Shown here piece after piece: positions 49,568 to 57,394 of a DNA stretch of 64,000 nt (positions are counted from its first letter, which is position 1; the number at the start of each line of letters is the position of its first letter). This DNA comes from Opitutaceae bacterium (GTDB lineage: Bacteria; Verrucomicrobiota; Verrucomicrobiia; Opitutales; Opitutaceae). Position numbers and translations under genes: made by a program. The stretch spans positions 41,850 to 105,849 of the forward strand of contig JAUSID010000289.1 in assembly GCA_030648295.1 (NCBI GenBank), written 5' to 3'. The notes under the pieces were generated by a model. That model was not told where the DNA came from, did not search any database, and saw nothing but the letters and a program-made list of their open reading frames with translations.

Positions 49568-50299
49568 ATGACAATCTCGCTCATCCGGCATGGCCGGCCT
49601 GACGCCGACTTGAAGTCGCGAATCACCGCGCGAGGGTTTGCTTCGTGGTTGCGCGGCTATGATGACGCGGGAATCGACCCGTCGCTGCCGCCGCCGGAAC
49701 AGCTGCTGCGTTCGCTCGCAGACTGCACGCTTCTGCTATCAAGCCCGGCCAGGCGCGCCACCGATTCCGCCGGCCTGCTCCGACTGCCGGTGGAACGAAG
49801 AAACGTGACGGACGCCGGCGAAGCGCCGCTTCCGACTCGGATGACGTGCCCGGTCGCGCTTGGTCGGACTGATGCAGTCGAAGCGCTGTACCGAGTGAAA
49901 CGAGTCGAGCGACCGGTGCGTGTAGGGCCGGCGCTTGTCGCCTGGCCGTGCTCGATCGTAATTTCGGCCTGCCGGCAAGCGGCAGCCCTACACCCAACTG
50001 CACACCTCCGGCTAAGGCCCACGACGTTCATGGTGCTTGCCCGGATCCTTTGGCTTCTTGGTCTCGCCCGCGCGACTGAAGACAAAATGCAAGTCCGTGT
50101 TCGCGCGCGCCGGCTCGCCGAACAGCTCTCGAGCCATGCGAATGCGGCCGGTCATGTGGCCGTCGTTGGCCACGGCTATATGAATATTTTCACGCGGAAG
50201 AGTCTCGAAGCCTCCGGCTGGCGATGCGTGGGTGCGCAGGGCCACGGCTATTGGTCCCATTCACGTTTCGTGAAAAAGCGCCCGGACAGCACGCCATGA
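49568..50299 (+). CDS. Histidine phosphatase (phosphoglycerate-mutase-like), with an in-frame palindromic repeat insertion
   Basis: 243 residues from the ATG at 49568 (a GTG lies one codon earlier). 'TISLIRHGRPD' holds the catalytic RHG, 'LLLSSPARRATDSAGLL' the second Arg block, 'EAPLPTRMTCPV' the Glu, and 'HVAVVGHGYMNIF' the second His. Between 'TCPV' (residue 96) and 'RLRPTTFMVLARILWL' (about 148) lie about 50 extra residues encoded by repeat sequence. The substrate is unknown; members act on small phosphate esters or phosphoproteins. Its stop overlaps the start of the signal peptidase gene by 4 bp (50296-50299). Loss of activity through the insertion is possible. Confidence 0.75.
   Translation: MTISLIRHGRPDADLKSRITARGFASWLRGYDDAGIDPSLPPPEQLLRSLADCTLLLSSPARRATDSAGLLRLPVERRNVTDAGEAPLPTRMTCPVALGRTDAVEALYRVKRVERPVRVGPALVAWPCSIVISACRQAAALHPTAHLRLRPTTFMVLARILWLLGLARATEDKMQVRVRARRLAEQLSSHANAAGHVAVVGHGYMNIFTRKSLEASGWRCVGAQGHGYWSHSRFVKKRPDSTP
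49920..49993. repeat. 74-bp palindromic repeat inside the histidine phosphatase gene
   Basis: Arms GTGTAGGGCCGGCGCTTG... (49920-49948) and its imperfect complement ...CAAGCGGCAGCCCTACAC (49965-49993), 29 nt each with a 16-nt loop. It is a REP-type hairpin; the reading frame stays open through both arms. Confidence 0.75.
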
Positions 50300-50865
50300 A
50301 TTTCCGCAGAAAACTGATTCGGATCGTTGTCGTCGGCGTCGCGGCCGCGGTTTGGCTCAGCGGCGTCCGGCTCTTCGCGTTCGCCGGAGAATCGATGGCG
50401 CCCGCTGTCATGCCTGGCGACCACTTTGTTGGGCTGGTCGGGCTCTGGCACCAGCGTGCACCGCGCCGGTTCGATCGGGTGATACTCGATTTGCCGCCGA
50501 CATCGAAGTGGGCCGACCGAAAGATTCCGTGGATGAAGCGTGTCGTGGGTTTGCCGGGCGAGCACGTCCGGCTGGCCGGCACCCACTTATTCATCGACGG
50601 CCGGCGCATCGACGCTCCGTGTCTTCGCACGCGCAGTACGAGCGAGAGCCGCGGCTTTGAAATGAAATTAGGCCGCGACGAATACTGCGTGCTGGGAGAC
50701 AACCTCGACCATACGTTCGAGGACAGTCGCTCGATGGGTCCGATCAACCGGTCGCTGATCAAGGGTTATGTTGCCTTCGTGATCCACAGTTCGAACACCG
50801 CACCACGGATTTCACCTGGTCTCCACGTTCATCGCCCTTTTGATCGCCACGAAACTGCCGGATAG
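50296..50865 (+). CDS. Signal peptidase I (S26A)
   Basis: 189 residues from the ATG at 50296. One N-terminal membrane helix (about 8-30). Catalytic S33 in 'AGESMAPAVMPGD' and K81 in 'WMKRVVGLPGEHVRL' are present, and box E is 'YCVLGDNLDHTFEDSRSMG'. It removes signal peptides at the periplasmic side. Short compared with the 220-320 residues of E. coli LepB-type enzymes, closer to Gram-positive SipS-like or accessory forms. Coupled to the phosphatase gene, unusual company for a signal peptidase. Possibly a second, specialised enzyme for this genome. Confidence 0.85.
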   Translation: MNFRRKLIRIVVVGVAAAVWLSGVRLFAFAGESMAPAVMPGDHFVGLVGLWHQRAPRRFDRVILDLPPTSKWADRKIPWMKRVVGLPGEHVRLAGTHLFIDGRRIDAPCLRTRSTSESRGFEMKLGRDEYCVLGDNLDHTFEDSRSMGPINRSLIKGYVAFVIHSSNTAPRISPGLHVHRPFDRHETAG

Positions 50866-51000
50866 GGCGGCAGAGAATAAAGACAGCACATCGAACGGGC
50901 TGCACTGATCTCTGCCGCGCGGGGTCGTCACTCCACGTGGTTTGCTCAAAAGATTGTTTGCCCAAAAACCTCAAGCGTCCGGCGCAAGTCCGACAGGCTG

Positions 51001-51405
51001 CTAGACGGATGAATCCACCATGCGGCGCGAGGCGGCAGCGGTGCGGGTGAAGACGAAGCCGGTGATCATAAAGGCTCCGAGCACGCTGCCGAGAAAAGGC
51101 CACCACCGCATCGTGATGGGACTCACCTTCACCACGACGATCAGCATGGCGACGATTCCATAGAAGAAGACCATGGCGAGCCACGCCGAACGAGGCATTG
51201 ATTTCAGGCGCGACTCGTTTTCCGCGCGAAGTCTGTCTCGATCGAACGCCGCCGCGACGCGCTCGCGAAGCGAACGGCGCGGGTGTTCCACGGCTGGTCC
51301 CGTGGTGCGGTCGCTGCCAGAGATGCTGCCGAACAGTTTCAGGATCACACCAAGGAGTATCCCAAAAACCACCATTATTACATAGTCGGCGACGACGGGA
51401 CTCAT
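51001..51405 (-). CDS. Small membrane protein, second gene of a two-gene unit
   Basis: 134 residues. Three hydrophobic helices: 'YVIMVVFGILLGVILKLFG', 'AWLAMVFFYGIVAMLIVVV' and 'FLGSVLGAFMITGFVFT', with a basic loop between the first two ('RRSLRERVAAAFDRDRLRAE'). Not recognised. Its start overlaps the stop of the next upstream gene by 4 bp (51402-51405). The pair probably forms a complex. The 135 bp to the signal peptidase stop show no gene. Confidence 0.6.
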   Translation of the reverse strand: MSPVVADYVIMVVFGILLGVILKLFGSISGSDRTTGPAVEHPRRSLRERVAAAFDRDRLRAENESRLKSMPRSAWLAMVFFYGIVAMLIVVVKVSPITMRWWPFLGSVLGAFMITGFVFTRTAAASRRMVDSSV

Positions 51406-51725
51406 GGCGCGCCTCCGGACTGCTGGCCGACCTCACGGGCGATCTGGAGGATGATCTTGAACAGGACCGGCAGGGCGATGAGCCCGAACACCACGGCAAG
51501 CGACGTGGCATAGTACGGCAACATCAACGAGACGTCGATCTCCCGCAATAATGCGGAGGCGGCCCACGAGCCGCCGAACCAGAATGTGGGGATTGCGACC
51601 AACTCGATAATAACCTTCCCCACCGCCTTGCGATCATTGCGGCTGGTCCAGGCAGTTCGCACCAGAAAGATGAAAATCACCCCGCTGAGCAGGCCGATCA
51701 AAATGCCAATGGGAATGCCGATCAT
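51402..51725 (-). CDS. Small membrane protein, first gene of a two-gene unit
   Basis: 107 residues with three hydrophobic segments: 'IGIPIGILIGLLSGVIFIFL', 'IIELVAIPTFWFGGSWAASA' and 'YATSLAVVFGLIALPVLFKI'. No known family seen. It is coupled to the 134-residue membrane protein gene. Confidence 0.55.
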   Translation of the reverse strand: MIGIPIGILIGLLSGVIFIFLVRTAWTSRNDRKAVGKVIIELVAIPTFWFGGSWAASALLREIDVSLMLPYYATSLAVVFGLIALPVLFKIILQIAREVGQQSGGAP

Positions 51726-52053
51726 GGGGATCGAGGGTGGGTGGCTGCGCCACGGGGTGACGCGGACATTTCATCGCTGGTCCGATGGACGCAACGCGAT
51801 TCTTCGGGACGCCGTCTCGATCCGCATCGGCATTCGCCCTGGGAGCGCGGGCGTCCTCGCCCGCACCACCGAAACCAATCTGTTGTATCACGCGCGCCGA
51901 GTCCTGGCCGCGATGCGGCGCGGTGCAGCCGGAAACGAGGAGAAGCCCGAGGAGCCACGCGGCCAGGTAAGCACTCGGAGTGGACTCGGATCGGGAGGGG
52001 AGTTGCCAGGCGCGGGGTGGCGGACGCGCGGAAAGATCGGTGGGGACGGGCAT
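51634..52053 (-). CDS. Possible small lipoprotein ORF (doubtful)
   Basis: 139 codons from the ATG at 52053. A hydrophobic run 'AYLAAWLLGLLLVSGC' ends in a good lipobox (VSGC), followed by 'TAPHRGQDSARVIQQIGF'. The next part is encoded by a dispersed palindromic repeat (51841-51866), and the last 92 bp overlap the membrane protein gene at 51402-51725 in another frame. The lipoprotein start may be a remnant now running into repeat DNA. Confidence 0.3.
   Translation of the reverse strand: MPVPTDLSARPPPRAWQLPSRSESTPSAYLAAWLLGLLLVSGCTAPHRGQDSARVIQQIGFGGAGEDARAPRANADADRDGVPKNRVASIGPAMKCPRHPVAQPPTLDPHDRHSHWHFDRPAQRGDFHLSGANCLDQPQ
51841..51866. repeat. Half copy of the GGGAGCGCGGGC repeat
   Basis: GGGAGCGCGGGCGTCC then TCGCCCGCACC, the left arm and inner stem of the palindrome at 34990-35046. 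The complementary right-arm half (GGCGGGACGCCCGCGCTCCC) is at 52522-52542, so the pair spans about 700 bp. Confidence 0.6.
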
Positions 52054-52387
52054 GACTTTTGAAAGCGGGCAACGGGAGCGACTGGAGGCCGCGTTGCACA
52101 CAAGTGGGGTTGAACTGGGGCGACCCCTACATAAATCGGCGCTTCCTGATGGCCAGTACGAATTCTCCCACGGCGCTGCCTTGCCATAAGCCGCGCGCAT
52201 TCCCTCGAAGGTGCAGTCGGGTGGCAATCGAGCCGCCAATGCCTGTCGTATGTGCGCGCTCCATTAGGAGCGCCAAAAAGAGGCAGGTTCTAAATGGCGG
52301 TCAGTTAACCACGCGTAGCTCGCGAACGAGAGGCAATATTTAGCCGCCGCCCTGAATCAGCTATCTCGTAACACTGTTCCACTAGCT

Positions 52388-52495
52388 CACATCCTTTACT
52401 ATAGCGGCAAGGTGACCCCGGGCGGCAATTGGGCGGCGTTCATCGCCGCGTGCCGCGCCAACGATCCCAAGATGGCCAACGGCAATGTGGACGCA
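52388..52495 (+). pseudogene. C-terminal fragment of a Gfo/Idh/MocA-family oxidoreductase
   Basis: The frame reads 'HILYYSGKVTPGGNWAAFIA' then 'ACRANDPKMANGNVDA'. The pattern '..F..ACR..DP..ANGN' is found near the end of PVC-type Gfo/Idh/MocA proteins. It stops matching at 52495 and runs into the repeat half at 52522. No upstream part remains. The rest of 51726-52747 has only the doubtful lipoprotein ORF, these repeat halves and the receptor promoter. Confidence 0.45.
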
Positions 52496-52747
52496 TCCGG
52501 CCCGCAGTTTACTCCGTCCAAGGGCGGGACGCCCGCGCTCCCGCCGGCGAATTTGTCATGCCGTCGCGATGGACTCCGCCCACACACGCCGGAAGCGTAA
52601 ACTCAATGGCCGAACCCTGACGATTTCGTCAGTTCGAAACCGTCGACGGTCTGCACTGGCGACCATATTGCGATCTGTGTTTCACTCCCCTGTGTTGGCG
52701 CACGTACTCGTTTGATGCGCCGGGAAGTTCCTTCGTTTGCTTTCCGT

Positions 52748-55696
52748 ATGAACACCCACCCCCAAACCCCGCGCAACGGCCGGAGAATTGGCAAGTGCTT
52801 CGTTGCCCTTGCCAGTCTCGCCGCATTCCTGCTCTCGGCCACGTTCGCCCGGGCACAGGAAACCGGCACGATCACCGGCCGCGTCAGCAATGCCGGAACG
52901 AAGGCCTATCTCGATGGCGCCGACGTTACCCTCGAGCCCGGCGGATTCTCCGTGCTCACCTCGCCGACCGGCGAATTCGTCATCCCGCGCGTGCCCGTCG
53001 GCACGTATTCGTTGACCGCGGCCTACACTGGCCTGGATGCCAAAACGATCCCGGTGTCAGTCGGGCCGGGCGGTCGGTCGCAGCACGACATTCAGCTCAC
53101 GTCCGGCATCTATCAGCTCGATCGATTCGTGGTGGCCGGCGAGCGCGAGGGCAATGCCGCCGCCATCACGTCGCAGCGCAATGCCGATAACGTAAAAACG
53201 GTCATGGCGTCCGATGCGTTCGGCAACGTGGCGGACCTCAACATCGGAAACTTCATCATGCGGATGCCCGGCGTGACCAAGTTCGAGCAGGAGGGCGACG
53301 TGACCACGATCATGATTCGCGGGATTAGTGACGGCTTGAGCATGGTGACGCTCGATGGCGAGCAGGGGGCGAGCGCCTCGCCGCTGGGCGGGATGAAGCG
53401 CGGCTTCGAGGTCGACAAGATCTCGGCCGATTTCATCGAGAGCATCGAGGTGGTGAAGTCGCTCACGCCGGACATGGATGCGGGGGCAGTGGGCGGCATC
53501 GTCAACCTGAAGACCAAAAGCGCGCTCACCCGCAAAGGCCGGCACGTCACCTTCCAGGCCGGCGAGGCCTACAACGTCTGGCGGAAAACCTTCCGGCCGT
53601 ACTTCAGCGTGAGTTACTCGGACGTGCTGGGCGCCGACCAGAAACTGGGCGTCCTGATCACCGCCAGCTACAACGAGACGAACAAGCCGCGGGACAACAG
53701 TAATTTTGCCTACGAGCAGACGACCGATACCGACCGGCCAATCTGGTTCAACGCCACCGCGTGGGGCGAGGATTGGACGAACCATACTCGCGTGGGCATC
53801 AGCACGCGGCTCGACTACAAACTCACGCCCACGACGACCGTCTACACCAGCATCATGCATTCGGATTACGACGTGACTTTGGACCGGCGCCGCGGGGCCA
53901 TGAGCAATCCGTCGGCGGCGAATATCATCCAGGTGACGAACAAGACCAGCGAGGCGCGCAATCAAACCTTCACCTACACCCAGCAATACATCGAGCGGAC
54001 AATCAAAACGCAGAGCTACATGATCGGCGGCGAAAGCCGGCTGCTCGACGGGAGGCTCGAATTCCAGGCCACGCTGTCGCCCTCGAAAGGAGATCAGACA
54101 AATTTCAACACCCCGCGCGTGGTGACGGGGGTCCAACTCCGCCAGGATCGGTCGCGGACGCACAATTACGTGACCATCACCCAGACCGGCGGGCCCGATA
54201 TCTTCGATCCGCGCAACACATTGTTGAACACCGTCGCGATTCCCCAGGAGGCGCTCAAGGACCGGGTGATTGGTGGGCGAATCGACTTTAACCGGAGCCT
54301 TGAAACCAAATGGCCGCTCCTGCTGAAAATCGGCGGGCGTTACCGCTCGGTGCGGAAATCCAACGATGAGACGGCCAACACGTTCGCCTACGTGGGACCC
54401 AATGGCGTGGCCGGCCCCATCGGCGCCGCGAACGACGACGACCTGCCGCGTTTCTTCGATCCGAAGTATTCGCACCAGGCCTTCACGTATCCCACCGACC
54501 GGATGCCGTATTTCGACGGCGCGAAGATCCTTCAGGCGATGGCCGATACGCCGGATTATTTTAGGAAGAACATTGCCAACAGCGTGCAGAACTCGATTGC
54601 GAACGACGTGGAGCTGACCGAAGACATCATCGCCGCATACGTCATGTTCACCCTGCGCACCGGCAGGCTGACGACGGTCGCTGGTGTCCGTTTCGAGGAT
54701 ACACAACTCTCCGGCAACGGTTTCAAGAACGAGATTTCCGCCGGGGAGGCGGCGCGCCGGGCCGCCTGGGTTGGCGCGGTCACGCCGGCGGAAACAGAGC
54801 GGCGCACCCTGGCGCAATTCAACAATCCGATCGCGGCCGAGGCTGGCTACAACAATTTTTTTCCCAGCCTGAATTTCAAATACACCATCCGGCCGAACCT
54901 CCTCGCGCGGGCGGCCTACGCCGAGAGCATCGGACGGCCTCCGCTCGGGTCGATTCGGCCGACCATATCCGTCAACACGACGAACGAGACGCTCACCGCC
55001 AACAACCCCAACCTGAAACCCCAGCACGCGCAGAACCTGGACCTTTCGCTCGAATACTATTTCAAATCCGCCGGGATGGTTTCGGTGGGAGCCTTTCGCA
55101 AGGACTTGAGCGATTTTATTTTTCGCTCCGCGTCGGGGATTTCCCTCCAGCCGGGAAACCCCTATGGCGAGCAGTATGTGGGGTATGACTTGATCACCAG
55201 TATCAACGGCGGCACCGCGTGGGTCCGCGGGCTCGAATTCGCGTACCAGCAGCAACTGAGCGGTTTCAATCTCCCGCGGTATTTGAAGGCGTTCGGCCTT
55301 TTTGCCAATTTCACCTGGCTGGAGACCGAGGGAAACTACACCGACCCCAATGGCGTTTCGAGTTCGAGCGCCGTGCCCAACTTCACCCCCCGCAGCGGAA
55401 ACCTCGGCCTGTCGTGGATCGCCCGCGGGTGGACAGTGCGGATCAAGGGGAAATACGAGGGAGATCGGCTGCGCTCGTACAACGCCAATCCTGCCCAGCG
55501 CATCTACACCAACCACAACTATCCGATCGACCTCAACCTCGCCTACACGATCAACCGCCGGCTGACCGCGTTTGTGGATGTGATCAATGTCTTCGATGCG
55601 CGCACCTTCGACGACTACATCTATGTGGAGGATCGGCCGCTACGGACCTTCAAGTTCTCGACCTATATCAAGGCTGGCATCAGCGGGCGGTTCTAG
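52748..55696 (+). CDS. TonB-dependent receptor with N-terminal carboxypeptidase-like domain
   Basis: 982 residues from the ATG at 52748; an upstream ATG at 52712 is also in frame, but the signal peptide 'RIGKCFVALASLAAFLLSAT' sits better after the second. Carboxypeptidase-regulatory-like domain about 38-110 ('GTITGRVSNAGTKAYLDGAD'), plug about 115-260 ('NIGNFIMRMPGVTKFEQEGD', 'IMIRGISDGLSMVTLDGEQ', 'VGGIVNLKTKSALTR'), barrel ending 'KFSTYIKAGISGRF'. Same architecture as the 12284 receptor but clearly divergent. Large-molecule uptake with TonB. No operon partners; repeats follow its stop. Confidence 0.92.
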   Translation: MNTHPQTPRNGRRIGKCFVALASLAAFLLSATFARAQETGTITGRVSNAGTKAYLDGADVTLEPGGFSVLTSPTGEFVIPRVPVGTYSLTAAYTGLDAKTIPVSVGPGGRSQHDIQLTSGIYQLDRFVVAGEREGNAAAITSQRNADNVKTVMASDAFGNVADLNIGNFIMRMPGVTKFEQEGDVTTIMIRGISDGLSMVTLDGEQGASASPLGGMKRGFEVDKISADFIESIEVVKSLTPDMDAGAVGGIVNLKTKSALTRKGRHVTFQAGEAYNVWRKTFRPYFSVSYSDVLGADQKLGVLITASYNETNKPRDNSNFAYEQTTDTDRPIWFNATAWGEDWTNHTRVGISTRLDYKLTPTTTVYTSIMHSDYDVTLDRRRGAMSNPSAANIIQVTNKTSEARNQTFTYTQQYIERTIKTQSYMIGGESRLLDGRLEFQATLSPSKGDQTNFNTPRVVTGVQLRQDRSRTHNYVTITQTGGPDIFDPRNTLLNTVAIPQEALKDRVIGGRIDFNRSLETKWPLLLKIGGRYRSVRKSNDETANTFAYVGPNGVAGPIGAANDDDLPRFFDPKYSHQAFTYPTDRMPYFDGAKILQAMADTPDYFRKNIANSVQNSIANDVELTEDIIAAYVMFTLRTGRLTTVAGVRFEDTQLSGNGFKNEISAGEAARRAAWVGAVTPAETERRTLAQFNNPIAAEAGYNNFFPSLNFKYTIRPNLLARAAYAESIGRPPLGSIRPTISVNTTNETLTANNPNLKPQHAQNLDLSLEYYFKSAGMVSVGAFRKDLSDFIFRSASGISLQPGNPYGEQYVGYDLITSINGGTAWVRGLEFAYQQQLSGFNLPRYLKAFGLFANFTWLETEGNYTDPNGVSSSSAVPNFTPRSGNLGLSWIARGWTVRIKGKYEGDRLRSYNANPAQRIYTNHNYPIDLNLAYTINRRLTAFVDVINVFDARTFDDYIYVEDRPLRTFKFSTYIKAGISGRF

Positions 55697-55782
55697 CCGC
55701 GGATTTCGCCGCGCGCGCTCTGCGTGATCCTGGAGAGGCTCCGCAGCAGACCAAGGACCAGACCAGAGACTAGGTCGTGTCT

Positions 55783-55893
55783 TCAAACCCCGAAGCCGGT
55801 GTAGCGGAAGCCGTGAGGCTTTCGCCATATCGACGAAACGCTCACGCGTTCCGCTACGCCGAGTTTCTGCAACGAGGTTTGAAAACACAGGCT
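55783..55893. repeat. Nested palindrome after the TonB receptor gene
   Basis: Inner arms GTAGCGGAAGCCGTGAGGC and its counterpart GCGTTCCGCTAC region (about 55800-55858); outer arms GTGTCTTCAAACC and GGTTTGAAAACAC. REP-type hairpin about 90 bp downstream of the receptor stop. Confidence 0.6.
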
Positions 55894-55911
55894 AGGAAAC
55901 ACGCGTTCGGA

Positions 55912-56019
55912 AAACCCTGGTCGCCTACGGCGCCGCCAAAGGCGGGTAAACCCTGGTCGCCTACGGCGCCGCCAAAGGCGGGTAAACCCTGGTCGCCTAC
56001 GGCGCCACCAAAGGCGGGC
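55912..56019. repeat. Three tandem copies of a 36-bp palindromic unit
   Basis: Units at 55912-55947, 55948-55983 and 55984-56019, each AAACCCTGGTCGCCTACGGC followed by GCCGCCAAAGGCGGGT, with one or two changes in the last. The reverse complement occurs at 26379-26410. The core GGCGCC is palindromic. Not CRISPR: no spacers. Confidence 0.85.
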
Positions 56020-56058
56020 AAGCTTGACCTGTTCACAATAACTTTCGCGTTTCAAGGA
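55987..56058. repeat. 72-bp inverted repeat, left arm
   Basis: From CCCTGGTCGCC through AAGCTTGACCTGTTC to TTTCAAGGA. The reverse complement is at 56995-57066 with about 83% identity. Part of it (GCTTGACCTGTTCACAATAA and on) is repeated at 59220-59262. Confidence 0.8.
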
Positions 56059-56221
56059 TACCTCGTCGCCCCGGTAGAGTTTGAAGCGTGTCGTCATGAA
56101 TAGAGAACGCCCGACGACGGGAGTCACGTTTTCGGATTTGGGCGAGGATGAGTTTGTGCGCCAGCGCGCGCGATTCCGGCTCCGTGCGCGGCCTATTTGA
56201 GTCCTGTAGCAAGCCAGGAGT

Positions 56222-56239
56222 CTACCGGAATTCCGGTAG
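56222..56239. promoter_or_regulatory. Perfect 18-bp palindrome of unknown role
   Basis: CTACCGGAATTCCGGTAG. It lies within 56059-56565, a 507-bp stretch without a convincing gene, 327 bp upstream of the 137-residue gene. It may be an operator or part of a palindromic repeat. A minus-strand open frame crossing it has no recognisable domain. Confidence 0.35.
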
Positions 56240-56565
56240 TTTATCTCCTTGAACCGCGGCACGATTGGCCTCCGATCACGCGTGCGATTCTCCGCCGCCC
56301 CGCGCCCTTGCCCACGCGGGTTCAAACATAGGAGTTCCATCATGCCTCCAGTCGATACCCCCGAACCGGCCGTTGCCGCTCGCAACAAATAGCCCACGCC
56401 GCCAATACCAACGGACTTCATCAATCCGAAATCGATGCTCACGCCGGGACTGTGCGGCGGCATCACGATGCTTATTGCGAATACGCTGGCCGCGTAGTTC
56501 GGGCTCGCCCCACCCACGCGAACTTTCCCCTCCAACCAAACGTCCGCTCAAACAGCAATAATCCC

Positions 56566-56979
56566 ATGCCAAAATCATCCACCAGCGTCGTGCCGATCGG
56601 AAACAAGGTCTGCAAACCCTTCCTGCTCGAAGTCATGGTCTTCAGCCCTGAAAGCGGCTATAAATTCAAGGTGGTCGTCGAACGCACTTGTACACCGGAA
56701 GCCGATGCCATCTGGAAACTGGTCTTCGACCTCTACCGGGTCGCAGGCGGAAAAGAGGTGCAGATTGTACATGTCTCCTTCACCGCCGGTGCGACCGTCG
56801 AACAGAAGGCGATCGAAAAGATGGCCGATGCGGGCATCACGGAAGCCCAGTCTGATGTCCTGATCGAAGAGGTTCATCCGGCGGCAAAAGCGATCGAGGG
56901 CGTGAAGAAACCCACGGCCAAGCAGAAAAAACGCCTTCACGACGCAATGGAAAAAGCGGTTACCGCGGTCGAGGTCTGA
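56566..56979 (+). CDS. Hypothetical 137-residue cytosolic protein framed by inverted repeats
   Basis: Starts MPKSSTSVVPIGNKVCKPF. 'FLLEVMVFSPESGYKFKVVV' and 'DAIWKLVFDLYRVAGGKEVQ' suggest an alpha/beta fold, and the Lys-rich C-terminal helix is 'KKPTAKQKKRLHDAMEKAV'. No signal peptide. I do not recognise the family. It lies between the 72-bp inverted repeat arms, its stop 15 bp before the right arm. Codon use looks normal for the window. Confidence 0.6.
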   Translation: MPKSSTSVVPIGNKVCKPFLLEVMVFSPESGYKFKVVVERTCTPEADAIWKLVFDLYRVAGGKEVQIVHVSFTAGATVEQKAIEKMADAGITEAQSDVLIEEVHPAAKAIEGVKKPTAKQKKRLHDAMEKAVTAVEV

Positions 56980-56994
56980 TCCTCCTCGTTAAAT

Positions 56995-57066
56995 TCCTTG
57001 AAGCGCAAAACTCGTCGCGAACAGGTCAAGCTTGCCCGCCTTCGGCGGCGCCGCAGGCGACCAGGG
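56995..57066. repeat. 72-bp inverted repeat, right arm
   Basis: TCCTTGAAGCGC through GAACAGGTCAAGCTTGCCCG to GGCGACCAGGG. The inverse of 55987-56058. The two arms enclose 936 bp with one gene. Confidence 0.8.
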
Positions 57067-57085
57067 TTTTTCAAACCAAGGGCGA

Positions 57086-57152
57086 CCACGGATAACACGG
57101 ATTATCACGGATAAGACCAGTTCGCATCCGTGTTGATCCGTGAAATCCGTGG
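57086..57152. repeat. Palindromic repeat of the CCACGGATAACACGG type
   Basis: CCACGGATAACACGG... (57086) and the complement ...GATCCGTGAAATCCGTGG (to 57152) form a long stem built from three CACGGAT units per arm. Outer GGCGACC / GGTCGCC adds symmetry (57081-57167). Confidence 0.7.
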
Positions 57153-57247
57153 TTGAATTGGTCGCCGGGTAGTCCCGGCGGTCGCCCGCCCGCGACCGCG
57201 CTCAGAAAAAGAGGTTCGCCTCCGGCGAACAGCCGCACCCAAGCCTT

Positions 57248-57330
57248 TTTACAGGAGGCAACGGAGGTAACGGAGGTAACGGAGAAACGTGGTGCCCGTG
57301 CTCTCCGTTGTCTCCGTTTCCTCCTGTAAA
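57248..57330. repeat. Palindromic repeat upstream of the Omp85-like gene
   Basis: TTTACAGGAGGCAACGGAGG (57248) and CTCCGTTTCCTCCTGTAAA (to 57330) pair over about 28 bp with two mismatches. It lies 65 bp before the ATG at 57395. The stretch 56980-57394 holds only these repeats. Confidence 0.7.
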
Positions 57331-57394
57331 GCTTCTGGTTTTAGAGTGTCAGTTAAGACAAACATGTTGGTCTCCACAGACGGAGAGTCAGACA

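Noticed and set aside
55912..56019. Possible CRISPR array
   Set aside because: Only three units directly joined without spacers; the unit is itself palindromic and occurs singly elsewhere.
55783..56535. 250-codon open frame on the minus strand
   Set aside because: It runs through the tandem palindromic units and gives low-complexity Arg/Trp/Pro sequence; no recognisable domain, so not called as a gene.
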